Notes: generated from the sequence alone by a model not told the origin. Counted from the stretch's first letter, positions 8,107 through 19,863 are shown. The stretch is 64,000 bases of DNA from TMP-86 sp044226865 (GCA_044226865.1 JBGAGE010000008.1:210416-274415), one strand, 5' to 3'. Numbers and translations: made by a program.

Positions 8107-8706
8107 TCAGAGGCTGGTGAAAGCGTGCGGACTCGGGCGCAGTTGCGACTTCACCCGCGCCCAGGATTCATTGAGCTTCTCGAACTGTGGCGCGGAGCGC
8201 GCGCTGCGATTGACCAACGGGAATTCGACCTCCAGGTCATCCAACATCAGCACCCACTTGGGCATGCCCTTGGTGAACTTGCCCTGGTTGGAGAACACCA
8301 GCCTTCCCTCCACCGGCGCATCCCCAGCCAGCATCTTCACCGCGGCAACGCGGTCGTACAGCGAGGGCTGCGGATTGTCGAAGGTGAACCGTTGCTTGCG
8401 TGACATGACCGTCCACTCGCTCATTTGATCGCCGCCGAAGATCACGCCGACCACGCGGCGGGTATCCAGTACCACCAGGCCCTTCTGGGTGAGCAACAGG
8501 TGGTCGATGTGAATGAAGCCGCCCATGCCATCGGGCACCAACACCTGGTGCGCCGCATCGTAGGCGATGCGTTCCAGGCGCAGGAGCAGCGCCTTGCGGC
8601 GGGAATGCCGCTGCCACAGGCGCACGCCGAAATAGATGGCCGCGCCGATCGCGGCCAGCACGGCGGCGATCAGCGCCAGGCGCAATTGCAGTTCCGCCGG
8701 GATCAT
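8107..8706 (-). CDS. Membrane-anchored NERD-domain protein
   Basis: A 199-residue protein with one N-terminal transmembrane helix (LALIAAVLAAIGAAIYFGV) followed by a basic linker and a nuclease-related NERD domain: the core is IHIDHLLLTQKGLVVLDTR with GVIFGG after it, corresponding to the conserved D...GL.V.D part of the fold. NERD is a presumed nuclease domain related to restriction-endonuclease folds; activity is not proven here. The ATG at 8706 overlaps the thrC stop (ATGA), so it is the last gene of the thr operon, which is an unexpected place for such a protein. No Lys of a full PD-(D/E)XK site could be assigned. Confidence 0.75.
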   Translation of the reverse strand: MIPAELQLRLALIAAVLAAIGAAIYFGVRLWQRHSRRKALLLRLERIAYDAAHQVLVPDGMGGFIHIDHLLLTQKGLVVLDTRRVVGVIFGGDQMSEWTVMSRKQRFTFDNPQPSLYDRVAAVKMLAGDAPVEGRLVFSNQGKFTKGMPKWVLMLDDLEVEFPLVNRSARSAPQFEKLNESWARVKSQLRPSPHAFTSL

Positions 8707-10004
8707 CGCAATGCCTCGCTCAATGCGGCCAGCTGCGGCGCCACATCCGTGCAATGCGCCGGCAGGCTCAGGAGCCGCGCGAGGCTGTCGGGAACCGGCA
8801 CCTGCGCCTTGATCAGCGGTTCGACCACATCGTTGAACTTGGCGGGATGCGCGGTGGCCACCAGCACCCACGGCCGGCGGCGCTCCTCGGCAGGCAGGCG
8901 CCGGTAGACTTCGGCCGCCGTGGCGGTATGCGGGCACCAGATGCGGCCGAACGCCCGGTAGTCCTCGGCAATGCGCGCGCGAATCGTGGCGTCGTCCACC
9001 GTATCGGCGCTGATCTGCTCGCGCAGGGCCTGCACATCCGCAAACTGGCCGCGCAGCCGCTCCATGTTGCTCGGGTTCCCCACGTCCATGGCGGAGGCCA
9101 GCGTGGCGATGCTGGCGCGCGGCTGCCATTGGCCGCTCGACAAGTAGTCGGGCACGGTGCGGTTGGCATTGTGCGCCAGCACCAGCCGCCCCATCGGAAA
9201 GCCCAGGAGCCGCGCCCACACGGCCGCCGACACATTGCCAAGGTTGCCGGAGGGCACGATGTAGCAAGGCTTCTGCCCCGTCTGCCGGTGCAACTGCAGG
9301 CTGGAGGCGGCGTAGTACACCAGCTGCGGCAGCAGCCGGCCGATGTTGATGCTGTTGGCGGAACTGAAGCGGTGCTCGGCGCGCAGGCGTTCGTCCAGGA
9401 ACGCCTCCTTCACCATGCGCTGGCAATCATCGAAGGTGCCGCTGACGCGCAGGGCACTGACGTTATCGCCCCAGCAGGTCAGCTGTTGTTCCTGGCGGGC
9501 GCTGACCAGGTTCTTCGGAAACAGGATGACCACGCGCGCCCAAGGGCGCCGGTGAAAGGCAGCCGCCACTGCACCCCCGGTGTCGCCCGAGGTGGCAACC
9601 AGGATGGTGGTGGGCTTTGCGTCCGGGGGCTGCAGGCGCTGCAGGCACTCCGCCAGGAAGCGCGCGCCGAAATCCTTGAACGCGGCGGTGGGTCCATGGA
9701 ACAACTCCAGCACGTGCAGCGGCGCATCGCTTCCCTGCACCGGCGTGGTGGGCGCCGGGATCGCCAATGCGGCGTCGGCTATCTCGCCGAAACTGGACTC
9801 GAGCCGGTCGCCTTCGAAGAAACCGGCCAGCGCCACCCGGGCCACGCTCGGCAGGCTCGCGGGTTCGCAGGTCCGGGAATGATCCACCGAGGGCATGCGC
9901 GCGGGCAGGAACAGGCCGCCGTCCGGGGCCAAACCCGTCTCGATGGCGGCGCTCAAGGAAACGCCCGGCGATTGACCGCGGGTGCTGTGAAAGGTCAGCG
10001 GCAT
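8703..10004 (-). CDS. thrC: Threonine synthase
   Basis: PLP enzyme converting O-phosphohomoserine to threonine. The 433-residue protein has the PLP-lysine motif GPTAAFKDFGARF and the phosphate-binding glycine segment ATSGDTGGA, in the shorter proteobacterial form of the family. It starts directly after the thrB stop (TAG then ATG with no gap), so the two are tightly coupled, and its stop overlaps the NERD gene start. Confidence 0.95.
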   Translation of the reverse strand: MPLTFHSTRGQSPGVSLSAAIETGLAPDGGLFLPARMPSVDHSRTCEPASLPSVARVALAGFFEGDRLESSFGEIADAALAIPAPTTPVQGSDAPLHVLELFHGPTAAFKDFGARFLAECLQRLQPPDAKPTTILVATSGDTGGAVAAAFHRRPWARVVILFPKNLVSARQEQQLTCWGDNVSALRVSGTFDDCQRMVKEAFLDERLRAEHRFSSANSINIGRLLPQLVYYAASSLQLHRQTGQKPCYIVPSGNLGNVSAAVWARLLGFPMGRLVLAHNANRTVPDYLSSGQWQPRASIATLASAMDVGNPSNMERLRGQFADVQALREQISADTVDDATIRARIAEDYRAFGRIWCPHTATAAEVYRRLPAEERRRPWVLVATAHPAKFNDVVEPLIKAQVPVPDSLARLLSLPAHCTDVAPQLAALSEALR

Positions 10005-10937
10005 CTAGGCCTTCACCACGCGGGCCCCGTAATTCTCAATCGAGGAAATCCAATGATCCGACTTCAGCTCGTGGCGCGCAAATGCCGCCACCATGGCGCC
10101 GCGAACGGCCTCCGCGTATTGGAATTCCACCCAGGCAAACACCGTCGGGCCGGCGCCTGAAATGGAGCAGCCCAACGCGCCGGCGGACATCGCGGCGCGC
10201 TTGACGTCCTTGAAGCCGGGAATCAGCGAGGAACGCTGCGGCTCGATGATCACGTCGTTGAAGGAGTCGCGGATCATGTCCAGGTCGTTGGAATAGCAGC
10301 CGCTGATGAACCCGGCGAGATTGGCGGTCTGCCAGACGAAATCCGAGCGCGAGATGTCGGTCTTGAGCACGGCGCGCGCCTCGCGCGTCCCCAGGTACAT
10401 GTGCGGGTGCACGATGACACATCGCAGCGAAGGCGGCACCGGGATGGACTTGACCCGCGGGTTGTCGATGCCCACGGTGAGCGTCAGTCCGCCGAACAGG
10501 CAGGGCGCGATGTTGTCCACGTGCACCGAGCCGCTGGCCACCACCTCTCCTTCCATGGCGAAACGCAGCAGGTTGATGCGGGCCACCGGGTCTTCGAGCA
10601 GGGCATTCGCGGCCACCACCGCGGCGACGGCCGAGGCGGCCGAGCCACCCATGCCGGAACCCAACGGGATGCCCTTTTCGATGTCGATCTCGAAGCCGAA
10701 TTTGAGTTTCAGCGACTCATGCATGGCCTGCACGGCGCGACCCGCGGTGTTTTGCGCAGGCACCACCGGCAATTGCCCGGCAATCCCCGTGATGCTGTTG
10801 ATGCGCACCGTCGGCTCCTCGATGCGGCGGATGCGCACGCGATCGCCCAGCGCCTCGACGGTGTGTCCGAGGATGTCGAAGCCGATGCCGACATTGGCAA
10901 CAGTGGCCGGCGCAAAGGCGGTGACGTCTGACAGCAA
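10005..10937 (-). CDS. thrB: Homoserine kinase (GHMP family)
   Basis: Phosphorylates homoserine for threonine synthase. The 310-residue protein opens with FAPATVANVGIGFDILG and has the GHMP ATP loop PLGSGMGGSAASAVAAV and the C-terminal GALGCSISGAGPTVFAW motif. The gene lies between thrA (9 bases upstream) and thrC (0 bases downstream). This GHMP-type enzyme, rather than the unrelated APH-type ThrB of pseudomonads, agrees with the enteric/xanthomonad-style thrABC operon. Confidence 0.95.
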   Translation of the reverse strand: MLSDVTAFAPATVANVGIGFDILGHTVEALGDRVRIRRIEEPTVRINSITGIAGQLPVVPAQNTAGRAVQAMHESLKLKFGFEIDIEKGIPLGSGMGGSAASAVAAVVAANALLEDPVARINLLRFAMEGEVVASGSVHVDNIAPCLFGGLTLTVGIDNPRVKSIPVPPSLRCVIVHPHMYLGTREARAVLKTDISRSDFVWQTANLAGFISGCYSNDLDMIRDSFNDVIIEPQRSSLIPGFKDVKRAAMSAGALGCSISGAGPTVFAWVEFQYAEAVRGAMVAAFARHELKSDHWISSIENYGARVVKA

Positions 10938-10946
10938 GGGGTTCTC

Positions 10947-13418
10947 CTAGAGGTTCGCGCCGAGATAGGCCGACAGGCGCAACAGGTCGGAAAACACGCC
11001 GCCCGCCGTGACTTCGGGGCCGGCCCCCGGACCCTGCACGATCAGCGGATTGTGGCAGTAGCGGCGCGTTGCGTAGCGCACCACGTTGTCGGTGAGCGCG
11101 ATGTGTGCAAATGCATGGCTGCCGTCCAGGCGCGTAAGCCCCACGGTGGCGCTGCCTTCGGCGGTGACGCGGCCCACATAGCGCAGCACCTGCCCCGCCT
11201 TCTTTGCGGATTGCAGCAGATTGGCCATGTCGGCATCGAATTCGGGCAGGCGGCGCAGGAACTCCTCGATGCTGCTGCCTTCGAGCGCCTTGGGCACGAG
11301 GCCCTCGACCTTCACGTCGGCCATCTCGAGCTTCAGGCCCATCTCGCGGCCCAGGATGATGAGCTTGCGCGCCACGTCCAGCCCGGAAAGGTCATCGCGG
11401 GGATCGGGCTCGGTATAGCCCTTGTTCTTGGCATCCAGCACGATGGAGGAGAACGGCTTGCTGCCATCGAACACATTGAACAGGTACGCCAGCGTGCCCG
11501 AAAAGATGCCCTCGATGCTGGTGATGTCATCGCCGGTCTCGCGCAGATCGCGCAGGGTATGAATGACGGGCAATCCCGCGCCCACCGTCGCCTCATACAG
11601 GTAATGCGTATTGGAGCCGCGGCGCGCGGCCTTCAGGCTCTGGTAGTAGGCGAAGGCACCACTGTTGGCCTTCTTGTTCGGCGTGACGATGTGAATGCCG
11701 CGCTTGAGCCAGTCGGCATAGTGGGAAGCGACATCCGCACTCGCCGTGCAATCCACGATCACCGCGTGCGGGATGTGATCGGCCTGAACGAAGTTCGCGA
11801 ACTTCGCGAGGTCGAGTTTTTCCGCGCCATTGGCGAGGCGCGCCGCCACCTGTGCGGGATCCACGCCCTGCTCATCGAGCAGCATGCTCTTGGAACTGGC
11901 GATGGCGCGCACCCGCAGGTCGAGGTTGGAGTCCTTGCGCAGGCGTCCCACCTGCGAGGCGATCTGCTCCAGCAGCACGCGCCCGACGGTGCCCGGGCCG
12001 ATCAATCCGATGGACAGCGTGTTGGGAGAGAGATAGAAACTGGCGTGCACGGCACGCAGACCCTTGGCAGCGCCCTTGCCATCGACCACCACCGAGATGT
12101 TGCGCTCGGAAGCGCCCTGCGCGATGGCGCGCACGTTCACGCCGGCAGCGCCAAGCGCATCGAAGACCTTGGCCGCGACGCCATGCGCACCTGCCATGCC
12201 ATCGCCCACCACGGCGAGGATGGACAAGCCTTTGTCCACGTCCACGCTCTGGATCTGCCCATCGCGCAATTCGGCATCGAACGCACGCCGCACCGCGGCT
12301 TCGGCGGCCACGGACTGCGCCTCGGGAATCGCAAAACAGATGGAATGCTCGGAGCTGCCCTGGGAAATGAGGATCACCGAGATGCCTGCATCCCGCAGCG
12401 CGCCGAACAGGCGCTGCGCCGTGCCAGGCACGCCGATCATCCCGGCGCCTTCGAGGTTCACCAGCGCCACCGGATCGATGCTGGTGATGCCCTTGACCGT
12501 CAGCTGCGAATTCGGCTTCGCGCAGATCAGCGTTCCGGCCTTCTCCGGCGCGAACGTATTGCGGATGTAGATGGGAATGTCGCGCGCCACGGCCGGCGCC
12601 ATGGTCTGCGGATGAATGACCTTGGCGCCGAAGTACGCCAGTTCCATGGCCTCGTTGTAGGAGAGCTGGTCGATCACCTGCGCATTGGGCACGAGGCGCG
12701 GGTCGGCCGAGAGCACGCCGTCGACGTCGGTCCAGATGTGGATTTCCTCGGAATTGAGCAACGCACCGAAGATGGAGCCGGAGAAATCACTGCCGTTACG
12801 GCCGAGGGTGGTGGGAATGCCCCGCACAGTGGTGGCGAGAAAACCCGTGATGATGGCGCGCCCGCGGAAATCCGCCGGCAAGAGCTTGGCGATGTTGCGC
12901 TCGCTGGCCGGCCATTGCACGGCGGGACCGAGCGACCCCCATTCCACCTCCACCACCTGGCGCGCGTCGATCCACACCACCTCACCCTTGATCTTGCCGC
13001 GTTCGCGCAGATACGGGGTGAACAGCCGGGTAGACCAGATCTCGCCGAATCCGGACACCACGTCGCGAACCGCATCCGGCGCGGAGCTGATGAGGCGAAC
13101 CGTCTGCAACATGCCGGCGATGTCGCGGCAGTCGCTCTCGACAGAGGCCATGTAGGCGGCGCAGGCGGGCTTGGACAGCAACTCCGTGGCGATGCCGCGG
13201 TGCCGGTCCTCGATGGCCTTCAGCGGCGCGAGAAAGTCCCCACCAGCCACCGCCGTGCCGAGCAGTCCCAGCAACGCATCGGTGATGCCGCGGCACGCGG
13301 ACAGCACCACGCCTTCACGGGCGCGCGGCGATGATTCGATGATGGCGGCGACCCGGGCAAAGCAGTTCGCATCCGCTACGCTTGAGCCGCCGAATTTGTG
13401 AACGATCCATTTTTCCAT
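10947..13418 (-). CDS. thrA: Bifunctional aspartate kinase / homoserine dehydrogenase I
   Basis: Catalyses the first and third steps from aspartate to threonine. The 823-residue protein matches E. coli ThrA in length and order: aspartokinase domain with VHKFGGSSVADA at residues 4-15, a central pair of ACT-like regulatory domains (ILISQGSSEHSICFAI and NVRAIAQGASERNISVVV), then the dehydrogenase with the NAD(P) loop LIGPGTVGRVLL and the catalytic segment GAGLPVIHTLRDL. The ACT domains are where threonine feedback acts in the family. The ATG at 13418 has GGTGAG about 10 bases upstream; longer in-frame starts precede the kinase motif by 30 unrelated residues. First gene of thrA-thrB-thrC-NERD. 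Confidence 0.96.
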   Translation of the reverse strand: MEKWIVHKFGGSSVADANCFARVAAIIESSPRAREGVVLSACRGITDALLGLLGTAVAGGDFLAPLKAIEDRHRGIATELLSKPACAAYMASVESDCRDIAGMLQTVRLISSAPDAVRDVVSGFGEIWSTRLFTPYLRERGKIKGEVVWIDARQVVEVEWGSLGPAVQWPASERNIAKLLPADFRGRAIITGFLATTVRGIPTTLGRNGSDFSGSIFGALLNSEEIHIWTDVDGVLSADPRLVPNAQVIDQLSYNEAMELAYFGAKVIHPQTMAPAVARDIPIYIRNTFAPEKAGTLICAKPNSQLTVKGITSIDPVALVNLEGAGMIGVPGTAQRLFGALRDAGISVILISQGSSEHSICFAIPEAQSVAAEAAVRRAFDAELRDGQIQSVDVDKGLSILAVVGDGMAGAHGVAAKVFDALGAAGVNVRAIAQGASERNISVVVDGKGAAKGLRAVHASFYLSPNTLSIGLIGPGTVGRVLLEQIASQVGRLRKDSNLDLRVRAIASSKSMLLDEQGVDPAQVAARLANGAEKLDLAKFANFVQADHIPHAVIVDCTASADVASHYADWLKRGIHIVTPNKKANSGAFAYYQSLKAARRGSNTHYLYEATVGAGLPVIHTLRDLRETGDDITSIEGIFSGTLAYLFNVFDGSKPFSSIVLDAKNKGYTEPDPRDDLSGLDVARKLIILGREMGLKLEMADVKVEGLVPKALEGSSIEEFLRRLPEFDADMANLLQSAKKAGQVLRYVGRVTAEGSATVGLTRLDGSHAFAHIALTDNVVRYATRRYCHNPLIVQGPGAGPEVTAGGVFSDLLRLSAYLGANL

Positions 13419-13495
13419 ACTGCAACTCACCGCCGAGCCCCTTGCATCCCAAGGCTTGAAGCGATTCTCTTGTTTGAACGATACGAAGGCGGCAA

Positions 13496-13509
13496 ATTGC
13501 CTTGGCAAT
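13496..13509. promoter_or_regulatory. Inverted repeat between thrA and xdhC-like gene
   Basis: ATTGCC-TT-GGCAAT is a perfect 6-bp inverted repeat in the 155-base divergent gap. Such a site could bind a dimeric regulator of either gene; no regulator is encoded nearby, so the role is open. Confidence 0.3.
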
Positions 13510-13573
13510 CACACACTTTAATGGTTGCGATGCCTCTCAAGCAAGCGCCAAACCCGCTACACTGAAGGCCACG

Positions 13574-14635
13574 ATGGATGGAAGCCTGACCCAGCTCTGC
13601 CGCTTTTTCGACGCCACCCGGCACCCCGCCAATCTCATGGCGCTGGCCACCATCCTGCACACCGACGGCTCGACCTACCGTAAGGCCGGCGCCCGCATTC
13701 TGATCGCACAGGATGGCAGCAGCAGCAGCCTGTTGAGCGGCGGCTGCCTCGAGGGCGAACTGCGAGAGCATGCCGAGCGTGTAATCGGCCAATGGCGTGC
13801 GCAGCGAGTGCGCTTCGACACCCGCAACGATGACCCCTTATGGGGCGTGGGCCTGGGCTGCGAGGGAGCCATGGAAGTGTGGGTCGAGCCGGTTGGACCC
13901 CGCAACGATTACGGACCCATGCCCTATCTCCAGCATTGCCTGGCAGTGCCGCGTGCCGGTGCATTGGCCACGGTCGTGGGTGGCGCGGCCAATGATTCCG
14001 ACTGGGGGCGTTTTGGCGGGCTGGGGATGCCCTCCTCGGACGGCCTGGGCGAGGCGCTGGCCGGCTGGTCGGCAGAACCCGCAGGCTTGAGCGAGAAGAT
14101 CTTCCAGGGGCGCCGAATACAGGTGTCGGTGTCGAAGGTGACGCTGCCGGCGCAGATCCTGGTGTGCGGAGCGGGACGCGATGCCATGCCGGTGTGCGAG
14201 GCCGCCGCCGCACTCGGCTGGTTGGTCAGCGTCGTCGATCATCGTCCCGCTTACGCAAAGGCGCTTTCGTTTCCCGGAGCGCGTCAGGTGTTGCTCGCCC
14301 GGCCAGAGGAGATGGCCTTGCACCTCGACCTGCGTCAGTTCGATGCGGGCATCATCATGAGCCACCATCTGGAATCGGATGTGCGCTATCTGGACGCGCT
14401 GAGCCGCTCGCCGATGCGCTACATCGGCTTGCTCGGACCGCGGACCCGCCGCGAAAGAATCCTGGCCGAGCTGGGCAGGCCGTTGGGAGAGGCGGAGTCG
14501 CGTCTGTTCGGGCCCGTGGGCCTGGACATCGGCGCCACCACCCCCGAATCCATTGCTCTCGCCATCGTGGCGCAGATGCAGGCGCAACTGGCACAGCGTC
14601 CGGGTGGGCACTTCGACCGCAGACCTCGCGGCTGA
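13574..14635 (+). CDS. XdhC/CoxI family protein
   Basis: A 353-residue protein with an N-terminal CoxI-type domain (ATILHTDGSTYRKAGARIL, GGCLEGELREHA) and a C-terminal XdhC Rossmann domain (ILVCGAGRDAMPVCEAAAALG, YIGLLGPRTRRERIL, GLDIGATTPESIALAI). Family members insert and sulfurate the molybdenum cofactor of xanthine dehydrogenase or mature CO-dehydrogenase-type enzymes. No molybdenum hydroxylase subunits are in the window, so the client is unknown. ATG at 13574 is chosen; an in-frame TTG at 13502 lies inside the intergenic inverted repeat. Confidence 0.85.
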   Translation: MDGSLTQLCRFFDATRHPANLMALATILHTDGSTYRKAGARILIAQDGSSSSLLSGGCLEGELREHAERVIGQWRAQRVRFDTRNDDPLWGVGLGCEGAMEVWVEPVGPRNDYGPMPYLQHCLAVPRAGALATVVGGAANDSDWGRFGGLGMPSSDGLGEALAGWSAEPAGLSEKIFQGRRIQVSVSKVTLPAQILVCGAGRDAMPVCEAAAALGWLVSVVDHRPAYAKALSFPGARQVLLARPEEMALHLDLRQFDAGIIMSHHLESDVRYLDALSRSPMRYIGLLGPRTRRERILAELGRPLGEAESRLFGPVGLDIGATTPESIALAIVAQMQAQLAQRPGGHFDRRPRG

Positions 14636-14660
14636 CCCGCGCGGCGAATTCCTGGCGCTG

Positions 14661-16835
<2,175 letters not shown>

Positions 16836-16861
16836 GGGCGCGAGTTTACACGGCCGACCGG

Positions 16862-16899
16862 GCGGCGGCGCCCGCGTTCGCCGCGCCCGGCGCCGCCGC
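16862..16899 (-). terminator. 11-bp GC hairpin downstream of the Do-like protease gene
   Basis: GCGGCGGCGCC at 16862-16872 and its exact complement at 16889-16899 form a very stable stem with a 16-base loop, between the protease stop and the ygiQ start. There is no T tract, so it may be a pause or Rho-assisted terminator, or an mRNA 3'-end stabiliser. Confidence 0.45.
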
Positions 16900-16938
16900 G
16901 TGCAATCGCTGGCGCTCGCCGGGCCCGGTCATGCGAGG

Positions 16939-18417
16939 TCAGTCGATGTCGACCGGTACATAGATCTGCGCCTGGTCGCGCTGGATCAACAGCGCGACGC
17001 TCCCCTTGGAGCGGCCCACTTCACGCTTGATGTCGGCGATCCCGGCCACCGGCGTTCCATTGACACCGAGAATCACATCGCCCGGCTGGATACCGGCCGC
17101 GAGCGCCGGCCCGCTGGCATCTTCGACCACCAAGCGGCCCTTGGTGTCGAGTTGCTCCTGTTCGGCCGAATTGAGCGGCCGCAGGGACAAGCCCAACTTG
17201 CCCGAATCGCCATCGCGGTTGGCGCGCGCATTGCGGGCGGCCGGCTCATCGTCGAGTGCCACGGTGCGAACGGTCACGTCGGTGGCGCGGCGATCGCGCC
17301 ACAAACCGATGCGCGCATCGGTGCCCGGCGGGAGCGCCGCGATGATGACCGGCAGGTCGGTTGAACTGCCTACCGGTTTGCCGTTGACGCTGGTGATCAC
17401 ATCACCGGGCTTCAGGCCCGCGCGTTCGCCCGGGCTCTTCGGCTCCACGGAACTGACCAACGCACCGCGCGGTGAGTCCAGGCCGAAGGTCTGCGCCAGC
17501 TGTTGATTGACGCCCTGCACGCCCACGCCGATGCGGCTGCGGCTCACCTTGCCCTTGGTCAGCAATTGGTCCTTGACGTTCAACACGAGGTCGATGGGTA
17601 TGGCGAAGGACACGCCCATGAACCCGCCGGTACGGCTGTAGATCTGCGAGTTGATGCCGATGACCTCGCCATCCAGGTTGAACAATGGCCCGCCGGAATT
17701 ACCGGGATTGACCGCCGCGTCCGTCTGGATGAAGGGCACGTAGTTTTCATCCGGCAACGAGCGTGCCGTGGCGCTCACCACGCCCGCCGTCACGCTGTTG
17801 TCGAATCCGAAGGGCGAGCCGATGGCGATGACCCACTGGCCGGGCTTGATGCGCGTGGGATCGCCGAAGCGGACCTTGGGCAGTCCCTTGGCGTCGATCT
17901 TGATGAGCGCGACGTCGCTGCGCTTGTCCACGCCGATGACCTTGGCGTTGAATTCGCGGCGATCCGTCAGCTTCACCGTGACGGTGGCGGCATCGGCCAC
18001 CACATGCGCATTGGTGAGCACGTAGCCGTCGGCGCTCACGATGAAGCCGGAGCCGACGCCCCGCGCCGGAGGCTGGCGGCCCTGGTTGGGAACGCCAAAA
18101 CGGTGAAAGAATTGTGACAGCGGATCGCCCGCTTCATCCATTTCATTGGCGTCGGCGCGCTGCATCTTCTCCACGACGCTGATGTTCACCACCGCCGGGC
18201 CGTTTTCGGCCACCAGGCCCGAAAAATCCGGCAGGCCCGTGACCCGGGAGGTGCCGGGGCTTGCCGTCACCGCGGGTGCCATCTGTGCCGGTGGCGATAC
18301 GGGCGGTTCCCCGGCCTGCCGCCCCAATACGGCCTCCGCGGCGGTGCCCTGATGCAGGACCAGTGCAATCATGCCGCCGGCGATGCCGGCCATGGTCCAG
18401 GTTCTCAAATTTCCCAT
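16939..18417 (-). CDS. degP: Do-like periplasmic serine protease (DegP/HtrA family)
   Basis: A 492-residue periplasmic protease and chaperone for misfolded envelope proteins. An N-terminal hydrophobic signal or anchor (MAGIAGGMIALVL) is followed by the trypsin-like domain with catalytic His138 (TNAHVV), Asp168 (SDVALIKID) and Ser241 (GNSGGPL), then two PDZ domains at about 290-375 and 395-490, the second with GDVILGVNGTPV. This is the DegP/DegQ/MucD architecture. The start at 18417 has GAGG nine bases upstream. On the minus strand GGAACT (plus 18530-18535) resembles a sigma-E -35, which would be in keeping with envelope-stress control of this family, but the -10 is poor. Confidence 0.93.
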   Translation of the reverse strand: MGNLRTWTMAGIAGGMIALVLHQGTAAEAVLGRQAGEPPVSPPAQMAPAVTASPGTSRVTGLPDFSGLVAENGPAVVNISVVEKMQRADANEMDEAGDPLSQFFHRFGVPNQGRQPPARGVGSGFIVSADGYVLTNAHVVADAATVTVKLTDRREFNAKVIGVDKRSDVALIKIDAKGLPKVRFGDPTRIKPGQWVIAIGSPFGFDNSVTAGVVSATARSLPDENYVPFIQTDAAVNPGNSGGPLFNLDGEVIGINSQIYSRTGGFMGVSFAIPIDLVLNVKDQLLTKGKVSRSRIGVGVQGVNQQLAQTFGLDSPRGALVSSVEPKSPGERAGLKPGDVITSVNGKPVGSSTDLPVIIAALPPGTDARIGLWRDRRATDVTVRTVALDDEPAARNARANRDGDSGKLGLSLRPLNSAEQEQLDTKGRLVVEDASGPALAAGIQPGDVILGVNGTPVAGIADIKREVGRSKGSVALLIQRDQAQIYVPVDID

Positions 18418-18594
18418 CGTCTAAAACCTCGAGCGTGATCCAGTACTGGCTGTGACAAGAAATGGTGCTCCAGGTTGCAAACTGCAAGCCGAACGGCCGA
18501 TTAACTTTCCGTTAAACACGGCAGCCGCCAGTTCCCAGAATGTGAATTCCCGACGGGACCGGGGAGCCGCCCAGAGGATAACCTGTCGTCCATT

Positions 18595-19863
18595 ATGGTA
18601 GATACCGTCTCCCCCATCGTGCTCGTTGTCGGCGCCGACGCCAAACGGCTGTTGTGGATGACGAATCACATCACCAGTTGCTGGCCGGAAGGCGTGGTCT
18701 CCAGCCTGCCGACGGCGCAAAGCCACATGTTGTCCACGTATCTGGTGGATCCCCTGCCCGATGCGGTCTTCCTGCAGATCGACTTCTCGACCGAAGCGGC
18801 CACCAGCTACGCCATCGATTCCATGCTGCAGGTGCTGCGCCTGAGGCCGGACGTGCATTTCATCGTTCTCGCCAAGGACAGCGACGAGTTGTGCGCCGTG
18901 CGCGCACTGAAAAGCGGCGCGCGCGACTACCTGCCGCTGGCGGGGATCACCCGCGAACTGCTGCTGACCGCGGTGTCCGAGGCCTGCGCCAAGCGTGAGG
19001 CCGCCGTGCGCGCCGAACGTGCAGCGCAGGAAGCCGCGCGCGGGCCGATTGCCCCGGGCATCAGCCTGCCCGGCTACGAAATGCTCAAGGAGATCGCCAC
19101 CAGCAACTTCTCCTCGGTGTACCTGGCGCGCTCGCAGAAGCTTTCCCGCAACGTGGTGTTGAAAGTCATCAATACCGGCAAGAGCGCGCGCGATGCGCAG
19201 GATGCCGAGCGATTCCAGCGCGAATACGAAATCATCTCCAGCATCACCCATCCCGCCATCGTGCAGATCCACGACTACGGCGCCCTGCCCGCCCACCTGT
19301 ACCTGGCGATGGAATATTTTCCCTGTGGCGACCTGCGCGACCGCCTGCGCAATCCCCTGTCGGTGGAGGAGAGCCGCTACTACCTGCGCGCGATCGCCGA
19401 GGCGCTGCGGGTGATCCATGTGTTTGGCATCTACCACCGCGACCTGAAACCCGCGAACGTCATGCTGCGCGAGGACAATTCGCCGGTGCTCATCGACTTC
19501 GGCCTCGCACGGCGCGCCGAAGACGACGGCAGCACCACCGGCATCGGCAAGGTGCTCGGCTCGCCCTTCTACATGAGCCCGGAGCAGGCGCAGGCGCTGC
19601 CCATCGACGCGCGTACCGACCTTTACAGCCTGGGCGTGATGTTCTACGAGATGCTGACCGGCTCGCGCCCCTACCTCGGGCGCAGCGCCATGGCCATCAT
19701 GGCGCAGCACACCAAGTCTCCGGTGCCGATCCTTCCCGCGGAGCTGGCGGACCAACAGCCCATCCTGGACAAGCTCATGGCGAAGGAACTGCGCCAGCGC
19801 TACTCCTGCACCGATGAATTGCTCGCCGACCTGAACGCCGAGCTGCCGGCCGCGGTGGCCTGA
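18595..19863 (+). CDS. Ser/Thr protein kinase with degenerate receiver domain
   Basis: A 422-residue fusion. Residues 1-135 resemble a response-regulator receiver, but the phosphoacceptor position is Gln61 (DAVFLQ instead of DxVLLD) and the conserved Lys near GARDYLPL is missing, so it cannot be phosphorylated in the usual way. Residues 160-415 are a eukaryotic-type kinase: Lys190 in VVLKV, HRDLKPAN at 281-288 and DFG at 301-303 are intact, with SPFYMSPEQ after them. The ATP loop (EIATSNFSSV) lacks the usual GxGxxG. No membrane segment is seen, so it is cytoplasmic. It is followed after 116 bases by a CheA-like protein, which suggests a joint signalling module. Confidence 0.88.
   Translation: MVDTVSPIVLVVGADAKRLLWMTNHITSCWPEGVVSSLPTAQSHMLSTYLVDPLPDAVFLQIDFSTEAATSYAIDSMLQVLRLRPDVHFIVLAKDSDELCAVRALKSGARDYLPLAGITRELLLTAVSEACAKREAAVRAERAAQEAARGPIAPGISLPGYEMLKEIATSNFSSVYLARSQKLSRNVVLKVINTGKSARDAQDAERFQREYEIISSITHPAIVQIHDYGALPAHLYLAMEYFPCGDLRDRLRNPLSVEESRYYLRAIAEALRVIHVFGIYHRDLKPANVMLREDNSPVLIDFGLARRAEDDGSTTGIGKVLGSPFYMSPEQAQALPIDARTDLYSLGVMFYEMLTGSRPYLGRSAMAIMAQHTKSPVPILPAELADQQPILDKLMAKELRQRYSCTDELLADLNAELPAAVA

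Noticed and set aside
11052..13334. A 760-codon plus-strand frame
   Set aside because: Antisense shadow of thrA, which has intact kinase, ACT and dehydrogenase motifs.
13419..13573. Threonine attenuator leader peptide before thrA
   Set aside because: No short ORF rich in Thr or Ile codons with a following terminator hairpin could be seen on the minus strand.
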